Shown here in pieces: positions 38,705 to 46,412 of a stretch of 46,412 nt of DNA. The stretch's first letter is position 1. Each line of letters begins with the position of its first letter. Source of the stretch: Mariprofundaceae bacterium (GTDB lineage: Bacteria > Pseudomonadota > Zetaproteobacteria > Mariprofundales > Mariprofundaceae); assembly GCA_030950985.1 (NCBI GenBank), contig JAUZQM010000035.1, positions 1-46,412 on the forward strand. Direction: 5' to 3'. The notes beneath the pieces are model-generated. The model saw nothing but the letters and a program-made list of their open reading frames with translations, had not been told where the DNA came from and ran no database searches. A program made the position numbers and the translations under genes.

Positions 38705-41700
38705 ACGCGTGCTCGAACTAGCAAAAGAACTGAAAGTAGAAGTAGCAGATGTTAAAAAAGCTGCTTCCCGTTGTGGTGTGGCTGTAGATAGCCCAACCAC
38801 AATGTTAAACGATGATGATAGTCGTCGAATTAAGGCAGCATTGAGTCAAAGCGATCAAGCTGCAGGCGGTTCGGGAAAAACCTTATCTCCACGTTCAGGT
38901 GTTGGTCGTAGTGCCACATCTGACGGACGAGGACATACTGTTCAAGTAGCGACACGCCGTCGTCATGTAAAACCTTCAGGAAAGTCTACACTTTCTTTGA
39001 AACAGGCTACTGTCGATAAGCCTGTAACAGCAACAAAAGATGCACCTGTAAAAGAAAAAAGTGCAGATGCAAGTAAGACAGAAATAAGCAAAACAGAAGT
39101 TATTCATACAGAAGCGGCAACGATAAAACAAAACAACAAACCTAAAGTCGAAGCTGCAAGCAAAAATGTAGCTAAAAAAACTGTAGCACCGACGAAAAAG
39201 GTAACACCACCCGTTCGTAATACATTGTCACCTGCAAAACGGGCAGAACAAGCTTTGGAAAAGAAAAAACAAGACGCTGAAAAGCAGATTATGGAAGAAA
39301 AAACAAAACGTTTGGTCGCTCACACAGCGCAAAATCGTTCTCCAAGCCCTCAACGTGCAAATCCGAATCGTCCTGCTGGTCAAGCACGTCCCAACCCAAA
39401 TCGTCCTGCTGGTCAAGCACGTCCCAACCCAAATCGTCCTGCTGGTCAAGCACGTCCCAACCCAAATCGTCCTGCCGCTGGTCAACAACGTCCCAATCCG
39501 AATCGTCCTGCTGGTCAAGCACGTCCAAACCCAAATCGTCCTGCCGCTGGTCAACAACGTCCTAATCGCCCTATGGGTCAGCAAGCACGTAACACGACAA
39601 AACCTCGTACCACTATTCGTAAAGGTTTAACGCCTGCACAAATTGCAGGCGCAAAAGCACCTAAATCATCGATTAAACAAATTGAAGCTAAAATCACCAA
39701 AGAGCGCAATGACCGTCGCCGTGAAAATGCAGCGCGTAACAACCGTCGATCTGCGGGTGCTCAATCTCGTCCTGGGCAAACAACAGCTGGAGTAAGCCGT
39801 CGCACAACACCAAATATTGGTGCAGCCTCAACAGAACCTGTTGCAGCACCAACAGCAGTAAAACGTCGTTTTTCTGGGCAGCCCGGTCAACGCCCTATGC
39901 AACGCCGCTTAACACCGGGTCAAAAAGCCGCACGTCGTTCTTATTCTGCCAAGCGAAATGAAGTATTAACGCCGCAACAAGAAGAACGGATGGCTCGTCT
40001 TGCCAAGGGCGATCGCCGTCGATTTATGAAGAAATCGATTACGAAGGATGATGAAGATTTTGTAATTCGTGAAGTTGAAATTACCAATCCTATCGTGGTT
40101 TCTGAATTGGCAAACCGCATGGCCATTAAGACCATTGAAGTCGTCAAACAGTTGATGAATATGGGAACAGTGGTGACATCCAATGACAATCTTGACAGTG
40201 ATACAGCGATGCTAGTCGTTGAAGAATTTGGTCATAAAGCGAAAGTTATCAATGAAGCTGCTGTGGAAGATATTCTGGTTGAAGAAACAGGTGTCGATGA
40301 AGAATTATTAACACCACGTCCACCCGTTGTCGTTGTGATGGGTCACGTGGATCATGGTAAAACATCCATTTTGGATGCCTTACGAAAAGCTACCGTTGCT
40401 GAAGGTGAAGCAGGCGGTATCACGCAACATATTGGTGCCTACATGGTGAAACTTGATAGCGGTGAACGTGTCGTCTTTGTTGATACGCCCGGTCATGAAG
40501 CATTTACCAGCTTGCGCGCCCGTGGCGCGAAGCTAACCGATGTCGCCGTTCTTGTTGTCGCAGCTGATGAGGGTGTGATGCCTCAAACTGTTGAAGCGTT
40601 GAACCATGCAAAATCTGCTGGTGTACCGATTATTGTTGCCATCAATAAAATGGATAAAGAAGGTGCGAACCCTGAAAATGTTAAACGTCAATTATCTGAA
40701 CATGGCATTCTTTCTGAAGAGTGGGGTGGTGATACTATCTTTGTTGAAGTATCAGCACGTACAGGTCAAGGCTTGGATGACTTGTTAGAAATGTTGGCAT
40801 TACAAACTGAAGTATTGGAATTACGTGCTAATCCTGAAGGCATCGGGCGTGGTGTGGTGGTTGAATCACGTTTGGATCGTGGTCGTGGCCCTGTCGCAAC
40901 CGTATTGGTTCAAAATGGTACCTTTAAAAAGGGTGATATTGTGGTGGTTGGTTCAGTCACAGGTCGTATCCGTGCAATCGTGGATGAAAATGCCGTACAA
41001 CATCGTACTGCGGGACCATCCGTACCGTTTGAGTTGTTAGGTTTGGAATCTGTGCCTGATGCAGGCGAGAAAATTGTTACTGTGACCAGTGACCGTCAAG
41101 CTCGTGATATTATTTCTTATCGTAAAGAACAGACACGTCAGTTGAAAGAAGCTTCTAGCAAACGTGCAAGTTTTGATGATTTATTTGCGGCTGTGAAGAG
41201 CGAAATGGCAGAAGTGGCTGTGATTATCAAGGGTGATGTATCGGGTTCTGTGGATGCCATGGCTGAATCCTTGGTGAAACTAGGTACCGATGAAGTTAAA
41301 GTGAAAATTGTACATAAAGGCATCGGTGCGATTACTGAATCGGATGTCATGTTGGCACAAGCATCCCATGCTATGATGATTGGTTTTAATGTTCGCCCTG
41401 AAACCAAGGCCAAGCGTTTGGCCGCAGATCACAAAATTGATATTCGTTTTTATAAGGTAATTTATGATGCGATTGATGATGTGAGAGCAGCAATGGCTGG
41501 TGAATTATCACCTGATCAAGTTGAGAAAGTCACGGGTGAAGCTGAAATTCGTCAGGTGATTACCGTACCGAAGATTGGTGCAGTTGCAGGTACTTATGTC
41601 ACCGAAGGTTATGTAACACGCGGATCGAAGGTTCGTGTATTACGAGATAATGTATTGATTCATGATGGTGAATTAGCTTCCTTACGTCGCTTTAAAGATG

Positions 41701-41819
41701 ATGTGAAAGAAGTGAAATTAGGTTATGAATGTGGTATCGGTATTGAAAAATTCAATGATGTGAAAGAAGGCGATAAGTTTGAATTTTACATCATCGAAGA
41801 AGTAGCGGCGACACTTTAA
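38694..41819 (+). CDS. infB: translation initiation factor IF-2
   Basis: GTPase that positions initiator tRNA on the 30S subunit and promotes subunit joining. The 1041-residue product has an IF2N domain (VLELAKELKVEVADVKKAA) and a long basic, Ala/Pro/Asn-rich linker with a tandem repeat at residues 220-299. A second IF2N-like segment precedes the G domain, which has GHVDHGKTS (about residue 548), DTPGHEAF and NKMD. Beta-barrel and C-terminal tRNA-binding domains end with GYECGIGIEKFNDVKEGD. It starts five bases after TAAGG. At 1041 residues it is longer than E. coli IF2 (890), largely from the linker. Confidence 0.98.
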   Translation: MANKRVLELAKELKVEVADVKKAASRCGVAVDSPTTMLNDDDSRRIKAALSQSDQAAGGSGKTLSPRSGVGRSATSDGRGHTVQVATRRRHVKPSGKSTLSLKQATVDKPVTATKDAPVKEKSADASKTEISKTEVIHTEAATIKQNNKPKVEAASKNVAKKTVAPTKKVTPPVRNTLSPAKRAEQALEKKKQDAEKQIMEEKTKRLVAHTAQNRSPSPQRANPNRPAGQARPNPNRPAGQARPNPNRPAGQARPNPNRPAAGQQRPNPNRPAGQARPNPNRPAAGQQRPNRPMGQQARNTTKPRTTIRKGLTPAQIAGAKAPKSSIKQIEAKITKERNDRRRENAARNNRRSAGAQSRPGQTTAGVSRRTTPNIGAASTEPVAAPTAVKRRFSGQPGQRPMQRRLTPGQKAARRSYSAKRNEVLTPQQEERMARLAKGDRRRFMKKSITKDDEDFVIREVEITNPIVVSELANRMAIKTIEVVKQLMNMGTVVTSNDNLDSDTAMLVVEEFGHKAKVINEAAVEDILVEETGVDEELLTPRPPVVVVMGHVDHGKTSILDALRKATVAEGEAGGITQHIGAYMVKLDSGERVVFVDTPGHEAFTSLRARGAKLTDVAVLVVAADEGVMPQTVEALNHAKSAGVPIIVAINKMDKEGANPENVKRQLSEHGILSEEWGGDTIFVEVSARTGQGLDDLLEMLALQTEVLELRANPEGIGRGVVVESRLDRGRGPVATVLVQNGTFKKGDIVVVGSVTGRIRAIVDENAVQHRTAGPSVPFELLGLESVPDAGEKIVTVTSDRQARDIISYRKEQTRQLKEASSKRASFDDLFAAVKSEMAEVAVIIKGDVSGSVDAMAESLVKLGTDEVKVKIVHKGIGAITESDVMLAQASHAMMIGFNVRPETKAKRLAADHKIDIRFYKVIYDAIDDVRAAMAGELSPDQVEKVTGEAEIRQVITVPKIGAVAGTYVTEGYVTRGSKVRVLRDNVLIHDGELASLRRFKDDVKEVKLGYECGIGIEKFNDVKEGDKFEFYIIEEVAATL
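39352..39590 (+). repeat. 33/36-bp tandem repeat in infB linker
   Basis: Six to seven head-to-tail copies of a unit encoding RPNPNRPAGQA or the RPAAGQQ variant. Several 33-bp copies are identical at the DNA level (CGTCCCAACCCAAATCGTCC repeated). The two unit types alternate at the 3' end. All units keep the reading frame, so copy number can change without a frameshift. Confidence 0.92.
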
Positions 41820-41825
41820 TCACTT

Positions 41826-42176
41826 ATGAAAAGCTTTAAGAAACCATCCAAATATAGGATGGAATCCGATATTCAACATTTACTTACGACGTTATTACAA
41901 CGTGACATCAATGATCCGTGCCTTTTAGGCACGGTGATTACCTCTGTGGATGTGTCTCGGAATAATCAAAGCGCTGTAGTTAAAGTACATGGTATGAAGC
42001 GAGATGATGCTGATTTGGTGGCAGAGCGTTTGATGAATCTGTCATCTCATTTTGAATATGAACTGCGCCGTGCAATGAAGCGTAAACGTATTCCACATTT
42101 AAATTTTTCTTGGGATCACTCTTTGGATCAAGGTAATGATATGGTTGAACTCTTAAATAAGTTGCATCGCTCTTGA
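41826..42176 (+). CDS. rbfA: 30S ribosome-binding factor RbfA
   Basis: Cold-shock-associated 16S rRNA maturation factor. The 116-residue product shows RMESDIQHLLTTLLQRDINDP, a VITSVDVSRNNQSAVVKV strand, and ELRRAMKRKRIPHLNFSWDHS ending in a motif equivalent to P-L-F--D. It starts shortly after infB and ends with an overlap with the next gene's TTG. Confidence 0.93.
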   Translation: MKSFKKPSKYRMESDIQHLLTTLLQRDINDPCLLGTVITSVDVSRNNQSAVVKVHGMKRDDADLVAERLMNLSSHFEYELRRAMKRKRIPHLNFSWDHSLDQGNDMVELLNKLHRS

Positions 42177-43159
42177 AGAGCCTTTACGAAGATGTGAATT
42201 GGCAAGTTCTCAAACAGACCTTGTCTAACGCCAAAAAAATCCACGTCATTGCCCATGTCAATCCCGATAGTGATACGATTGGTTCACAGCTTGCCTTGTA
42301 TCATGCTTTGACCGCCCAAGGTTTCCATATTGTGATGCATAATATTGATCCTGTACCCCGTATTTGTCAGTATTTACAGGGTTCAGGATTGATTACTCAC
42401 GGTGAAGATTTTTCTGAATTACAGGGTTGCGATACGATTATCGCTGTTGATGCAGGAGCATTTGGTCGTTTGGGCATGGCATCTTCGTATGTTCAAGGAA
42501 AAACCCTCATAAACATTGATCATCATGCGAGCAACACGCTTTATGGCGACATCAATGTTGTTGATGCGCGATATTGTGCTACGGGTGCCATGATTTATGA
42601 TTTGATTCAAAGTTATGATTTACCCATGAGTGAAGCGATGGCAGCACCGATTTATGCGGCTGTTTTAACCGATACAGCGAGTTTTCGTTTATCCACGGTC
42701 ACTGCGGATACCCATCGTATGATTGCGAATCTTTTAGATGCAGGTGCTTCTGTAGAAACCGCGTCACATGAGATTTATCAAAACTTCCCTAAACAACGTT
42801 TTGATTTATTAAAATACGCCTTAGATTCTTTGGATATTCAACACAATGGTTGTTCTGCATGGATTTCTGTGCGGTATGCTATGTATCAAGAAACAAACAT
42901 GAGTGCTGAAGATAGTGAAGGGTTTATTGATTATGCCCGAAGTATTGCAGGTGTATGCGTGGCTGTTTTTTTACGTGAGGAATCGCCAGAGCAATGGAAG
43001 CTGAGTCTAAGAGGAGAATATCCTTATGATGTTAGTGCTGTGGCAGCCTCACTGGGTGGCGGTGGTCATAAATATGCCGCAGGTTGTTCTTTAGAAGGAG
43101 GCTTTGAAAAAGTACAAAACCAAGTGTTTGAAGCAGTAGGCGCTTGTTTACAAGTATGA
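42173..43159 (+). CDS. nrnA: DHH-family nanoRNase/pAp phosphatase-like protein
   Basis: DHH/DHHA1 phosphoesterase expected to degrade very short oligoribonucleotides, pAp or cyclic dinucleotide products. The 328-residue product has HVNPDSDTIGSQLAL near the N terminus, the central INIDHHASNTLYG and DTASFR motifs, and the DHHA1 signature SLGGGGHKYAAGC at the end. The tracked start is a TTG overlapping the rbfA stop; a GTG at 42194 is an alternative. The location between rbfA and truB is a known position for this family. NrnA versus a GdpP-like activity cannot be separated by eye. Confidence 0.87.
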   Translation: MKSLYEDVNWQVLKQTLSNAKKIHVIAHVNPDSDTIGSQLALYHALTAQGFHIVMHNIDPVPRICQYLQGSGLITHGEDFSELQGCDTIIAVDAGAFGRLGMASSYVQGKTLINIDHHASNTLYGDINVVDARYCATGAMIYDLIQSYDLPMSEAMAAPIYAAVLTDTASFRLSTVTADTHRMIANLLDAGASVETASHEIYQNFPKQRFDLLKYALDSLDIQHNGCSAWISVRYAMYQETNMSAEDSEGFIDYARSIAGVCVAVFLREESPEQWKLSLRGEYPYDVSAVAASLGGGGHKYAAGCSLEGGFEKVQNQVFEAVGACLQV

Positions 43160-44058
43160 ACGTATCAGGCGTTGTCTTTTTAGATAAACCGTTGGGATGG
43201 ACATCACGAAAAGCGGTCAATGAAATGGTGCGTTGCTTTTCTAAACCAGGGCAAAAGCGTATCAAAGCAGGTCATGCAGGTACATTAGATCCTTTAGCGA
43301 CAGGCATGTTGCCCATTTTATTGGGCGAAGCTACCCGCTTTGCTGAACTGGGACTTGCGGCTGAAAAACGTTATACCGTTAGCTTTGATCTAAGTTATCA
43401 AACAGATACCTTAGACCGTGAAGGCGAGATACTTGAGCGTTTTGACTCATCCATCGATTGCGATGATATCAAAGCTTTGATTCCTACATTCTTAGGAGAG
43501 CAGGAACAAGTGCCTCCTTTGTACTCTGCGATTCGTGTGAATGGTAAACGGGCGCATGCTATTGCTCGAGAAGGTGGCAATGTAATCTTGCCCGCACGCA
43601 CGATTTGTATCCATTCGATTGAACTTCTTGATGTTGATTTCCCAACGGTAACATTAAATGTGCATTGCTCTAAAGGCACATATATTCGGTCTTTAGCAAG
43701 GGACATTGGCAAAGCTTTAGGTTTAGGTGGTTGTGTCACCATGTTGCGCAGAACCTCTACAGGTGCGTGGCCTGAAGCCATGATGGTAAGTATCGATCAA
43801 TTAGAGGCGGACATGGCTTCTTGTGTCTTACCATTAAAACAATGGTTACGTGATTATTCCGAGTTTTCCTTATCAGAAGATGATGCCAAACGCTTTCTAA
43901 ATGGACAGCGCATTCAAATGGATACACCTATGAATGGTGATGTGTTGGCTATCTCTGGCGATCTCTTATTGGGAACGGGCTGTTTAAAACCAGGGCAACA
44001 TCGTCAAGTCTTGCACCCTGTACGGATCCTTCCATCAGCTCAACATCATATATTGTAG
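43156..44058 (+). CDS. truB: tRNA pseudouridine-55 synthase
   Basis: Forms pseudouridine 55 in the T loop of tRNAs. The 300-residue product has GVVFLDKPLGWTSRKAVNEM and GHAGTLDPLATGMLPILLGEATR with the catalytic aspartate. It also has QVPPLYSAIRVNGKRAHAIAREG and the TYIRSLARDIGKALG segment. A PUA-like tail follows (LNGQRI). The ATG overlaps the preceding stop. It ends the rimP operon; rpsO-pnp, which often follow, are not here. Confidence 0.96.
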   Translation: MNVSGVVFLDKPLGWTSRKAVNEMVRCFSKPGQKRIKAGHAGTLDPLATGMLPILLGEATRFAELGLAAEKRYTVSFDLSYQTDTLDREGEILERFDSSIDCDDIKALIPTFLGEQEQVPPLYSAIRVNGKRAHAIAREGGNVILPARTICIHSIELLDVDFPTVTLNVHCSKGTYIRSLARDIGKALGLGGCVTMLRRTSTGAWPEAMMVSIDQLEADMASCVLPLKQWLRDYSEFSLSEDDAKRFLNGQRIQMDTPMNGDVLAISGDLLLGTGCLKPGQHRQVLHPVRILPSAQHHIL

Positions 44059-44199
44059 TCATTCAAGTGAACATTTTATGAGCTTTATTGTCACCTTCGA
44101 GTGCTTGTGTCGAGGGTCTTTTGTTTCAAACATGAGATGCCCGATAAAAGATTTCGGGCATGACGATACGTTCATACTGAAACGACTATATAAGGGGAA
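44059..44199. repeat. intergenic repeat remnants after truB
   Basis: Two modules are visible. TTGTCACCTTCGAGTGCTTG... at about 44088-44120 is related to the 31-bp arms at 6604 and 6764. A hairpin GATGCCCGA...TCGGGCATGACG at 44136-44165 is related to the hairpin in the MITE-like elements but lacks the terminal CATCAG. Neither has a matching partner end nearby. Confidence 0.6.
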
Positions 44200-44205
44200 A
44201 TGAAC

Positions 44206-44781
44206 ATGTTACACAAACATACCTATGCCATCTTGTTATTATCATTATTCACGCTTGGACAAGTTGCATGTGCAAATCAAGAAAGTACGCATAAGGAGAA
44301 TAAAATGGGCTTATTTAGCAAAGCACCCCAAGCAGGTGATGACAACATTCCTGAGGGAAATCATATCAAAATTACTACCAAATATGGTGATATGATACTT
44401 GAATTATATCCTGATACAGCACCCAATACAGTTGCTAATTTCAAAGCTCTCACAGGCAAAGGATTTTATGATGGTCTCACTTTTCATCGTGTCATTGCAG
44501 GTTTTATGGCACAAGGTGGCGATCCAGATGGCACAGGCATGGGCGGACCAGGTTACAAAGTGAAAGCTGAATTTAATGCACGTCATCATGAACGTGGTAC
44601 TTTGGCAATGGCACGCTCTCAAGATCCAGATTCAGCGGGTAGTCAATTTTATATTTGTTTTGCACCCGCACCTCACTTAGATGGTCAATATACTATTTTT
44701 GGTAAAATCACAGAAGGTTTAGATGTATTGGATCAAATCAAGCAAGGTGATTTGATGGAAAAGGTATCGGTAGAGCCTTAG
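44206..44781 (+). CDS. cyclophilin-type peptidyl-prolyl isomerase, exported form
   Basis: Catalyses cis-trans isomerisation of proline bonds. The first start (44206, AAGGGG upstream) gives an N-terminal signal (HTYAILLLSLFTLGQVACA); C22 is a possible but imperfect lipobox. The cyclophilin domain follows: FHRVIAGFMAQGGDPDGTGMGG, AMARSQDPDSAGSQFYICF and the FGKITEGLDVLD segment. A second ATG at 44305 is preceded by AAGGAG six bases upstream and would make a signal-less product of 158 residues beginning MGLFSKAPQAGDD. One gene may therefore yield envelope and cytoplasmic forms. PpiA or PpiB is not assigned for that reason. Confidence 0.9.
   Translation: MLHKHTYAILLLSLFTLGQVACANQESTHKENKMGLFSKAPQAGDDNIPEGNHIKITTKYGDMILELYPDTAPNTVANFKALTGKGFYDGLTFHRVIAGFMAQGGDPDGTGMGGPGYKVKAEFNARHHERGTLAMARSQDPDSAGSQFYICFAPAPHLDGQYTIFGKITEGLDVLDQIKQGDLMEKVSVEP
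44293..44307 (+). promoter_or_regulatory. internal ribosome binding site and start in the cyclophilin gene
   Basis: AAGGAGAATAAAATG is a near-ideal Shine-Dalgarno and ATG in frame with the upstream start at 44206. It lies directly after the signal peptide and short linker, just before the catalytic domain. Confidence 0.7.
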
Positions 44782-44796
44782 TTTTTAAAGTTTTGG

Positions 44797-44839
44797 ATCA
44801 CAGCGTTACAAAGCATATTGGTCTTTGTGACGTTGTGAT
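44797..44839 (+). terminator. long hairpin after the cyclophilin gene
   Basis: ATCACAGCGTTACAAAG (44797-44813) and CTTTGTGACGTTGTGAT (44823-44839) pair at about 15 of 17 positions with a 9-base loop. The T-tract is weak (ATATTTAATC). It ends three bases before the direct repeat of MITE-like copy 2. Confidence 0.6.
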
Positions 44840-44848
44840 ATTTAATCA

Positions 44849-45044
44849 CTGATGTTATGCGATTTGATGAAAAAGAAGCGTTATTTTAGCTTGGTCGATC
44901 ATTTAACACCTTTTGGAAATGTGGCTTTAGCCACGCCCTGATACGTCATTCGGCGCGGCTAAAGCCGCACTTCCAGAGTGATATGGAATGTTCCTATATT
45001 TCCCGATTAAAAGACCATGTGAATGACGGTATGCGTAACATCAG
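44849..45044. mobile_element. complete MITE-like element, copy 2
   Basis: This is a 196-bp element with terminal inverted repeats CTGATGTTATGC / GCGTAACATCAG. It is flanked by the 7-bp direct repeat TTAATCA (44842-44848 and 45045-45051). An internal palindromic pair GTGGCTTTAGCCAC (44921-44934) / GCGGCTAAAGCCGC (44955-44968) could form a large stem. There is no coding capacity. The mlaA stop codon is the first three bases of the right-hand direct repeat. Confidence 0.87.
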
Positions 45045-45788
45045 TTAATCAGAAAACTCATCATCACTCCAATCATCTCCACTACCGTCACTCTGAACCT
45101 TATCAGCAGGTGGATGACCATCATAAATGACATATTGACGATGTTGTCGCCATGCTTCACGCGTAAAAATATATGGGTCAAGTGCCACTTCATCGCGCAT
45201 ATTTGAAGCTTCCATCACCCGTGATCGCATATCAATATATTTCATCACGGTCAAAGGCAGAGTAACTTGTGGTGTGGTTATGAGAAACAACCAAAAGGTC
45301 AGATCGGTTGCTGTTCCAGTGATAAAATCAGGCGTATTTCTCAATGAATTTGGCCCTAAAAATGGGTATTCAATGTAAGCACTTTTTCCCACACCCCATA
45401 CTGCCAAAGTCTGCCCCAAATCTTCATTGTGTTTTTCAAAACCCAATGGCGTTGCCACATCGGCAATACCTGCAAAACCAAGTGTCGAGTTAATCACAAA
45501 ACGTGTTGTATCACTGAACCCTTGTTTTACTTTGCCTTGTAAAAAATCATTCAAGACCGTATTTAAATAGGTCACATTATCAAAAAAGTTCGACACCAAA
45601 CCACGTGTTGGCTCACTGGCAATCGATTGATAACCCAAAGCGAGCGGTTTCATGGTTGCGCGATCGACCACATCATTAAAATGATCAAATTTACGGTTCA
45701 TGCCCTCTAAAGGGTCATATTCATTTTGTGCTGTGGCACAGCCCGAAAGCATGGCTAGGACAAATAAGGAAAGGATATATTTTTTCAT
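45045..45788 (-). CDS. mlaA: MlaA outer-membrane phospholipid-transport lipoprotein
   Basis: Lipoprotein of the Mla system that removes mislocalised phospholipids from the outer leaflet of the outer membrane. The 247-residue product from 45788 has lipobox LSGC (C17), then YDPLEGMNRKFDHFND, the RFVINSTLGFAGIADVATPLG segment and an EYPFLGPNSLRNTPD block. These match the MlaA (VacJ) family motifs. The tracked start five codons upstream is less likely, because MKKY gives a normal signal peptide. No other mla genes are near, which is common for mlaA. The acidic tail (SDGSGDDWSDDEFSD) ends in the element's flanking repeat. Confidence 0.93.
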   Translation of the reverse strand: MKKYILSLFVLAMLSGCATAQNEYDPLEGMNRKFDHFNDVVDRATMKPLALGYQSIASEPTRGLVSNFFDNVTYLNTVLNDFLQGKVKQGFSDTTRFVINSTLGFAGIADVATPLGFEKHNEDLGQTLAVWGVGKSAYIEYPFLGPNSLRNTPDFITGTATDLTFWLFLITTPQVTLPLTVMKYIDMRSRVMEASNMRDEVALDPYIFTREAWRQHRQYVIYDGHPPADKVQSDGSGDDWSDDEFSD

Positions 45789-45869
45789 TGCCGCAGTATG
45801 CAAGGACTAGCTCGTTCATCAAGTCATCATGAAGCTTGCAATATGAGTATTTATAGCCATAAATAGCCT

Positions 45870-46295
45870 ATGATAAAAATTATTTTCGCTTTGTTTATTA
45901 TTGTTCCCCTCTTGGAACTTTATGTTTTGATTCAAGTCGGGGCTGGTATTGGTGGTCTCTCTACAATCATTCTATGTTTATTGACTGCGGGTTTGGGTGG
46001 TTTACTGATTCGCTGGCAAGGGTTGCGTACTTTAGTATCGGCTCAACAAGAGTTGCTTCAAGGCGGTTTGCCTGCTGCACATATTTTACATGGCATTATG
46101 CTTGCCATTGCTGGTCTTTTACTCTTTTTACCAGGTCTCATCACGGATACATTGGGTTTTTTATTGCTTGTTCCATTTTTACGTGAGCAAATTATTTTGT
46201 ATGCAGTGCGTGATAAAAAAGTACATCAGCCTACGCATCACTCAGACGTTATTGAAGCCGAAATCATTGAACCCAAAGATTTTCATGTCAAATAA
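45870..46295 (+). CDS. fxsA: FxsA family membrane protein
   Basis: Inner-membrane protein; E. coli FxsA overproduction relieves phage T7 exclusion by the F plasmid. The 141-residue product starts MIKIIFALFIIVPLLELYVLIQVG, typical of FxsA. Glycine-rich helices follow (LLTAGLGGLLIRWQG and LLLFLPGLITDTLGFLLLVP), then a hydrophilic tail. It is divergent from mlaA. The stop codon directly abuts the inverted-repeat end of a third MITE-like copy. Confidence 0.92.
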   Translation: MIKIIFALFIIVPLLELYVLIQVGAGIGGLSTIILCLLTAGLGGLLIRWQGLRTLVSAQQELLQGGLPAAHILHGIMLAIAGLLLFLPGLITDTLGFLLLVPFLREQIILYAVRDKKVHQPTHHSDVIEAEIIEPKDFHVK

Positions 46296-46379
46296 TTGAT
46301 GTTACGCATACAGTCATATCGTTATTTTTTAATCGGATTTCAGGGATGACATTGCTGTGTGTTCAACACTCTGGAAGTG
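46296..46379. mobile_element. partial MITE-like element, copy 3 (cut by window end)
   Basis: It starts TTGATGTTACGCATACAGTC and follows the reverse complement of copy 2 through TTTTAATCGG and ACTCTGGAAGTG. Homology stops at about 46379, where the sequence becomes a G-rich string (GGGGGGGTGGGGCGGGGG) up to the window end. The second end is not visible. Confidence 0.75.
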
Positions 46380-46412
46380 GGGGGGGTGGGGCGGGGGAAG
46401 AAGGATATGAGG

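Noticed and set aside
39228-39584. Antisense ORFs of repetitive composition inside infB
   Set aside because: They arise from reading the 33/36-bp tandem repeat in other frames. Open frames there are a product of the repeat.
39352-39590. Possible CRISPR array
   Set aside because: The units are directly adjacent without unique spacers and encode an in-frame IF2 linker.

Overview
This is a dense, moderately AT-rich chromosomal segment of a Gram-negative, pilus-bearing proteobacterium. Outer-membrane biogenesis genes (LptE, LolB, MlaA), Kdo synthesis (KdsA), FimV and a minor-pilin cluster exclude Gram-positives. Gene orders such as leuB-asd-fimV, leuS-lptE, lolB-ispE-prs-rplY-pth-ychF and rimP-nusA-ylxR-infB-rbfA-truB are proteobacterial. 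A gammaproteobacterium or zetaproteobacterium fits best, but the sequence alone does not fix the class. Almost everything is housekeeping; I see no phage, plasmid, CRISPR or defence island.

Layout. 1-6.6 kb (+): rplS, a strong terminator, glyA, a C-terminal relic of nrdR, then the tightly overlapping leuB-asd-fimV. 6.6-6.83 kb: a nested palindromic repeat block. 6.8-11.1 kb (-): mrcA (PBP1A) followed by an Uup-type ABC-F gene. 11.1-14.0 kb (+): four minor-pilin genes (fimT/pilV/pilW/pilX type) with no pilY1 or major pilin. 14.4-21.9 kb (+): pyrG-kdsA, eno-ftsB-gltX-cysS-cysC. 21.9-25.2 kb (-): maf-rng-hemW. 25.4-28.4 kb (+): leuS-lptE. 28.4-28.8 kb: decayed GGDEF fragment plus a MITE-like element. 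28.8-36.0 kb (-): M67/JAMM peptidase, TPR lipoprotein, lolB, ispE, tRNA-Gln, prs, rplY, pth, ychF. 36.0-44.1 kb (+): rimP-nusA-ylxR-infB-rbfA-nrnA-truB. 44.1-46.4 kb: cyclophilin with two plausible starts, another MITE-like element, mlaA (-), fxsA (+), and a third element cut by the window end.

How the genes work together. Translation dominates (L19, L25, IF2, RimP, RbfA, NusA, TruB, three aminoacyl-tRNA synthetases, Pth, YchF, tRNA-Gln), together with envelope construction (PBP1A, FtsB, KdsA, IspE, LptE, LolB, MlaA) and type IV pilus functions (FimV, minor pilins). Many junctions are ATGA or TAATG overlaps, implying translational coupling.

Most notable: a family of roughly 190-bp elements with terminal inverted repeats CTGATGTTACGC. 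Two complete copies have perfect but different 7-bp flanking direct repeats (TTAAACA; TTAATCA). All three copies with a readable junction abut, or duplicate, the TAA stop codon of the neighbouring gene. Other points are the nrdR relic between glyA and leuB, the GGDEF relic, a minisatellite in infB, a YlxR protein with a probable L7Ae-like C-terminal extension, and a cyclophilin gene with a second strong internal ribosome binding site.
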